Position numbers and translations under genes: made by a program. From NCBI GenBank assembly GCA_015494775.1, contig WGAP01000140.1, positions 1 through 7,273 on the forward strand: a stretch of DNA of 7,273 bases, read 5' to 3'. The notes beneath the pieces were generated by a model. That model was not told the DNA's origin. It was given only the letters and a program-made list of their open reading frames with translations, and searched no databases. This DNA is from Flavobacteriales bacterium. Lineage in GTDB: Bacteria; Bacteroidota; Bacteroidia; Flavobacteriales; Flavobacteriaceae. Below, piece after piece: positions 4,186-7,273 of this stretch (its first letter is position 1; every line of letters starts with the position of its first letter).

Positions 4186-4869
4186 ATGAAAATTCAATAT
4201 TTGGGTCACGCATCTTTGCTTATCGAAGCCGCGGGCGAACGCCTGGTGGTGGATCCGTTCATCAGCGGTAATCCGCTGGCGGCCGGAAAAATCGATGTGA
4301 ATGCCGTAAAGGCGGATTACATCCTGGTTACCCACGCCCATCAAGACCATATCCTGGACGTGGAACGCATTGCCGCCAACAATCCCGGGGTGGTGTTGGT
4401 TTCCAATTTTGAAATCGTCAACCATTTCGGGCAGCGGGGTATTCAGGGTCATCCGATGAATCACGGTGGTAGTTGGCATTTCGACTTCGGCCGGTTGACC
4501 TATGTCAATGCCATTCATACCAGTTCGTTTCCCGACGGCAGCTATGGCGGTCAGCCCGGCGGTTTTGTGATTGAATCCGAAGGCAAAGCCCTTTACATAG
4601 CCGGCGATACGGCCCTGACCTACGATATGAAAGTGATTCCGATGATGACGCGTTTGGATGCGGCCTTTTTGCCGGTGGGCGACAACTTTACCATGGGGCC
4701 CGAAAGCGCGGCGGTGGCCGCCGATTTCCTGGGCTTGGACCGCGTGGTGGGTTACCATTTCGATACCTTTGATTTGATCAAAATCGACCACGAGCGGGCC
4801 AAAGAGGCCTTTGCAAAGCAAGGCAAAACATTGATTTTGCCCGAAATCGGCGATGTGTTCGAACTTTAA
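4186..4869 (+). CDS. UPF0173-type metal-dependent hydrolase, metallo-beta-lactamase fold
   Basis: A 227-residue cytoplasmic protein with no signal peptide, the usual length for the UPF0173/YtkL group of MBL-fold hydrolases, which are related to UlaG. Metal-site residues are all present: H8 in YLGHAS, the signature THAHQDH with H50, H52, D54 and H55, then H111 (AIHTSSF), D141 (IAGDTAL) and H191 (GYHFDTF). The opening strand pair IQYLGHASLLIE with VVDPFISGNP (21-30) is typical of the group. Substrates of most family members are unknown, so no reaction is assigned. The ATG at 4186 gives the standard family N-terminus and sits just after a -7 box. It is a single-gene unit closed by the terminator at 4891-4917, with no partner gene. 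A TrpB2 or redox link with its neighbours is not indicated. Confidence 0.92.
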   Translation: MKIQYLGHASLLIEAAGERLVVDPFISGNPLAAGKIDVNAVKADYILVTHAHQDHILDVERIAANNPGVVLVSNFEIVNHFGQRGIQGHPMNHGGSWHFDFGRLTYVNAIHTSSFPDGSYGGQPGGFVIESEGKALYIAGDTALTYDMKVIPMMTRLDAAFLPVGDNFTMGPESAAVAADFLGLDRVVGYHFDTFDLIKIDHERAKEAFAKQGKTLILPEIGDVFEL

Positions 4870-4890
4870 TTTGCAATGAAACAAAGTTTC

Positions 4891-4917
4891 GCCCCGGTCT
4901 TGTGCCGGGGCTTTTTT
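4891..4917 (+). terminator. Intrinsic terminator after the MBL-fold hydrolase
   Basis: GCCCCGG (4891-4897) pairs with CCGGGGC (4905-4911) across a 7-base loop, followed directly by TTTTTT. It begins 22 bases after the stop codon. Confidence 0.92.
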
Positions 4918-4973
4918 ATGGGATTATGAAAAAACTTTATAGCTGTGTAAAGACTATCCTACAATAAAAAAAC

Positions 4974-4981
4974 TATATTTG
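4974..4981 (+). promoter_or_regulatory. TAnnTTTG box upstream of dsbD
   Basis: TATATTTG at 4974-4981 is a perfect Bacteroidota -7 box, 24 bases before the ATG at 5005. No TTTG lies at the expected 19-base distance, so the upstream box is weak or absent. The preceding terminator supports a separate unit here. Confidence 0.6.
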
Positions 4982-5004
4982 CGTAACTCAAATAAACCTT
5001 GCCC

Positions 5005-7272
5005 ATGAAAACGCGGATTGTTGCTCTATTTTCCCTGGGATTTTTATGGATTTTCGGTTCGGCATTGCAAGCGCAAATCGTTCAACCCTACACCTTTCAC
5101 ACCCGGGTGGAAAAAACGGGGGATGAACAATTTAACCTGATTATCGAAGCGGATTTGGACCAGGGTTGGCATTTGTATTCGCAACATAACGATCCGGGCG
5201 GTTCCAATCCCTTGGTGCTCACCTGGAAAAATGCCGGTAAAGATTACGAACTCCTGGGCGAGGCCAAGGAAATAGGCACCGAGAAGGCCTACAACGATAT
5301 TTTCGGCGTTACCGAGACCTTTTGGTCGCACAAGGTGAAATTGATTCAAAAAATCCGGCGTAAAAATCCGGCATTGCGGCATATCGATTTGCATCTCGAA
5401 GGCCAAACTTGCAAGGAGGCCTGTATTATCATTAACGAGGATTTAAAATTCGATTTACCGCCTGCCGGCTCTAAAAATCAAACCGGAACAGCCAATCCGG
5501 TCAAGCCGCATCATCCCGAAAATCCGTCAACACCCATGCCCGGCGGCAAAAACGGAGCGGCATCAAATCATCAGGCAAGCACGGGAACCGTCCCGCAGCC
5601 CGGTCAAATACCCGAGACTAAGCCCGGGACGCAATCCGCTACGGCTGATAACGGAAATAATACGCCCGAAAAGACGTCCGCAACTTCGACCGGCGGAGAT
5701 CAAGCGGCAACCGGAAATCAAGCCGGAAACAAACCGTCGGCCCAAGAGGAAATAAAAATTCAAGAGCCCAAAAAGAAAGGGCTTTGGACCATTTTTTTGC
5801 TCAGTTTGCTGGGCGGATTAATCGCCTTGCTCACGCCTTGCATCTATCCAATGATTCCGCTGACCATCAGCTTTTTTACCAAAAAACACGAACATAGTAT
5901 TTTCGGACAGGAAGAACAATCCAAATCGCCGAGCGGCAAATTCTATGCCTTGATGTACGGCTTTTTTATCGTGGCCGTGTATGTGCTCATCAGTTTGCCG
6001 TTCCACTTGATGAAGCATGTGGATCCGAACATTTTCAACAAAATCGCCACCAATCCCTGGCTTAACCTGTTCTTTTTCCTGATTTTCGTGGCCTTTGCAC
6101 TGTCGTTTATGGGCGTAAGCCGCTTGGACCCACAGCGTTTAATTCCTTCGCGATGGATTAGCAAATCGGACGAGATGTCCAACAAAACGGGCGGATTGAT
6201 TGCCGTGTTTTTTATGGCCATCACTTTGATTTTGGTTTCGTTTTCGTGCACGGGGCCCCTTTTGGGTGCTCTGTTGGGTAGCGTATTGGGCACGGCATCG
6301 GGTGCTTGGGCCTTGACGGTGGGCTTTTTGGGATTCGGTATCGGTTTGGCCTTGCCCTTTACGATATTCGCCCTGTTTCCGACCGTACTCAAAAGCATGC
6401 CGCGTTCGGGCGGTTGGCTCAATACGGTGAAGGTAACGCTGGGCTTTTTGGAATTGGCCTTGGCCTTTAAGTTTTTGTCCAATGCCGACCTGGTGTTACA
6501 ACTGCATTTGCTGGAACGCGAAGTATTTTTGGCCATTTGGATTGCCATATTTTTCGGTTTGAGCTTGTATCTGCTGGGCCTGTTCAAACTGCCGCACGAT
6601 GATGACGGCGACCGTATCGGCGTAGGGCGTTTGATGATGGCCTTGCTGTCGATGGCCTTGGTGTTTTATATGCTTCCCGGGCTTTGGGGTGCACCGCTCA
6701 AATGGATAAGCGCCTTTCCGCCTTATCCTTCCTATGCCGAATCGCCGCACGGGGTAGGATTTAACCGTGCCGACGAAGGCGGAACATATAAAACGACCGA
6801 TGCATCATTGCCGCCGGGGGCCGAATATCACTATAACGGCTTGTTGGTTTTCCGCAACGATTACGATGCCGCCATACAATATGCCAAGCAAGTGCACAAG
6901 CCCATGATGCTCGATTTTACGGGCCAGGCCTGCGTGAATTGCCGCATGATGGAAAACAACGTATGGACCGATCCGGCCGTGCATAAGCTGATGAAGGACA
7001 GCTTGATTATCGTTTCGCTCTATGTGGACGACAAGCGTGAACTGCCGGCCGATAAACAGTACGTTTCGCCTTATAGCGGCAAAAAAATCACCCTTATTGG
7101 CGACCGTTGGGCCGAAATGGAAATTTACCGTTACAAGTCCAATTCCCAGCCCTACTACGTGCTGATTTCCCCCGATGAAAAATTGCTAAGCCAACCCAAG
7201 GCCTACGAGCCCGATGTGCAGGTTTATTTGGATTGGCTTCGCAAGGGTATCGGACGGTATTACGGGAAGTGA
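5005..7272 (+). CDS. dsbD: Thiol:disulfide interchange protein DsbD, 755 aa
   Basis: Inner-membrane protein that carries electrons from cytoplasmic thioredoxin to the periplasm for disulfide reduction or cytochrome c maturation. The domains are in the usual order. A signal peptide covers residues 1-23 (cleavage likely before Q24). The periplasmic alpha domain spans about 25-152, with redox pair C136/C140. A low-complexity linker rich in Pro, Gly, Asn, Thr, Ala and Lys spans about 153-257. The membrane beta domain spans about 260-562, with some eight hydrophobic segments and one Cys in each half: C279 in LTPCIYPMIP and C415 in SFSCTGP. The C-terminal thioredoxin-like gamma domain spans about 612-750, with C643-V-N-C646. 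The protein has exactly these six cysteines, the complete relay. The alpha pair is spaced CX3C, closer than the pair in E. coli DsbD, and the linker is unusually long. The ATG at 5005 is preferred to a TTG two codons upstream. The TGA is the penultimate codon position of the window, so the gene is complete. Confidence 0.94.
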   Translation: MKTRIVALFSLGFLWIFGSALQAQIVQPYTFHTRVEKTGDEQFNLIIEADLDQGWHLYSQHNDPGGSNPLVLTWKNAGKDYELLGEAKEIGTEKAYNDIFGVTETFWSHKVKLIQKIRRKNPALRHIDLHLEGQTCKEACIIINEDLKFDLPPAGSKNQTGTANPVKPHHPENPSTPMPGGKNGAASNHQASTGTVPQPGQIPETKPGTQSATADNGNNTPEKTSATSTGGDQAATGNQAGNKPSAQEEIKIQEPKKKGLWTIFLLSLLGGLIALLTPCIYPMIPLTISFFTKKHEHSIFGQEEQSKSPSGKFYALMYGFFIVAVYVLISLPFHLMKHVDPNIFNKIATNPWLNLFFFLIFVAFALSFMGVSRLDPQRLIPSRWISKSDEMSNKTGGLIAVFFMAITLILVSFSCTGPLLGALLGSVLGTASGAWALTVGFLGFGIGLALPFTIFALFPTVLKSMPRSGGWLNTVKVTLGFLELALAFKFLSNADLVLQLHLLEREVFLAIWIAIFFGLSLYLLGLFKLPHDDDGDRIGVGRLMMALLSMALVFYMLPGLWGAPLKWISAFPPYPSYAESPHGVGFNRADEGGTYKTTDASLPPGAEYHYNGLLVFRNDYDAAIQYAKQVHKPMMLDFTGQACVNCRMMENNVWTDPAVHKLMKDSLIIVSLYVDDKRELPADKQYVSPYSGKKITLIGDRWAEMEIYRYKSNSQPYYVLISPDEKLLSQPKAYEPDVQVYLDWLRKGIGRYYGK

Positions 7273-7273
7273 T

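Noticed and set aside
3896..4189. Overlapping open frames on both strands in the GC-rich region
   Set aside because: Arg/Ala/Pro-rich translations occur in several frames together because the DNA is GC-rich and palindromic; none has a convincing start or domain.
4926..4967. A 13-codon ORF (MKKLYSCVKTILQ) upstream of dsbD as a leader peptide
   Set aside because: It ends before the -7 box at 4974-4981, so it would not be in the dsbD transcript. It has no repeated regulatory codon and no hairpin or terminator after it.

Overview
The window looks like chromosome of a member of the Bacteroidota (Bacteroidetes). The evidence is the promoters, which match the phylum consensus TTTG-N19-TAnnTTTG, the near absence of Shine-Dalgarno sequences, signal peptides ending in Ala/Gly before Gln, and the protein families (TrpB2, a three-domain DsbD with a long linker). 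The coding regions from about 1690 onward are moderately GC-rich. The gene at 558-1313 is much more AT-rich.

Layout. Positions 1-557 hold no gene but are packed with inverted repeats and a family of nested palindromic elements. Positions 558-1313 (minus strand) encode a secreted protein of unknown function with its own promoter. Positions 1377-1500 are a divergent promoter region. Positions 1505-1648 are the best find: a complete tryptophan-type transcription attenuator. It has a 22-codon leader peptide with three consecutive Trp codons, mutually exclusive hairpins and an intrinsic terminator, and it lies directly in front of a stand-alone trpB2 (1691-3076). A small NifX/NifB-C-like protein with a His-rich tail follows (3179-3616). 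Positions 3617-4185 are gene-free and repeat the same kind of palindrome array, followed by a GC-rich, highly structured element that may be a non-coding RNA. Then come a UPF0173-type metallo-beta-lactamase-fold hydrolase (4186-4869) and a complete DsbD-type thiol:disulfide interchange protein (5005-7272).

The protein-coding genes appear to be separate transcription units, each with its own terminator and/or promoter motif, and they do not form one pathway. The coherent system in the window is trpL-attenuator-trpB2: tryptophan supply, sensed through translation of the leader, should set expression of the tryptophan synthase beta chain. The second notable theme is the repeat system. Two intergenic regions in opposite orientation share the same composite order: GGTCGCT-type palindromes, then a conserved GCGCCAGGGATGG motif, then strong hairpins. 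The palindromes show compensatory changes in both stems and GNA triloops, which points to selection on a folded RNA or single-stranded DNA.
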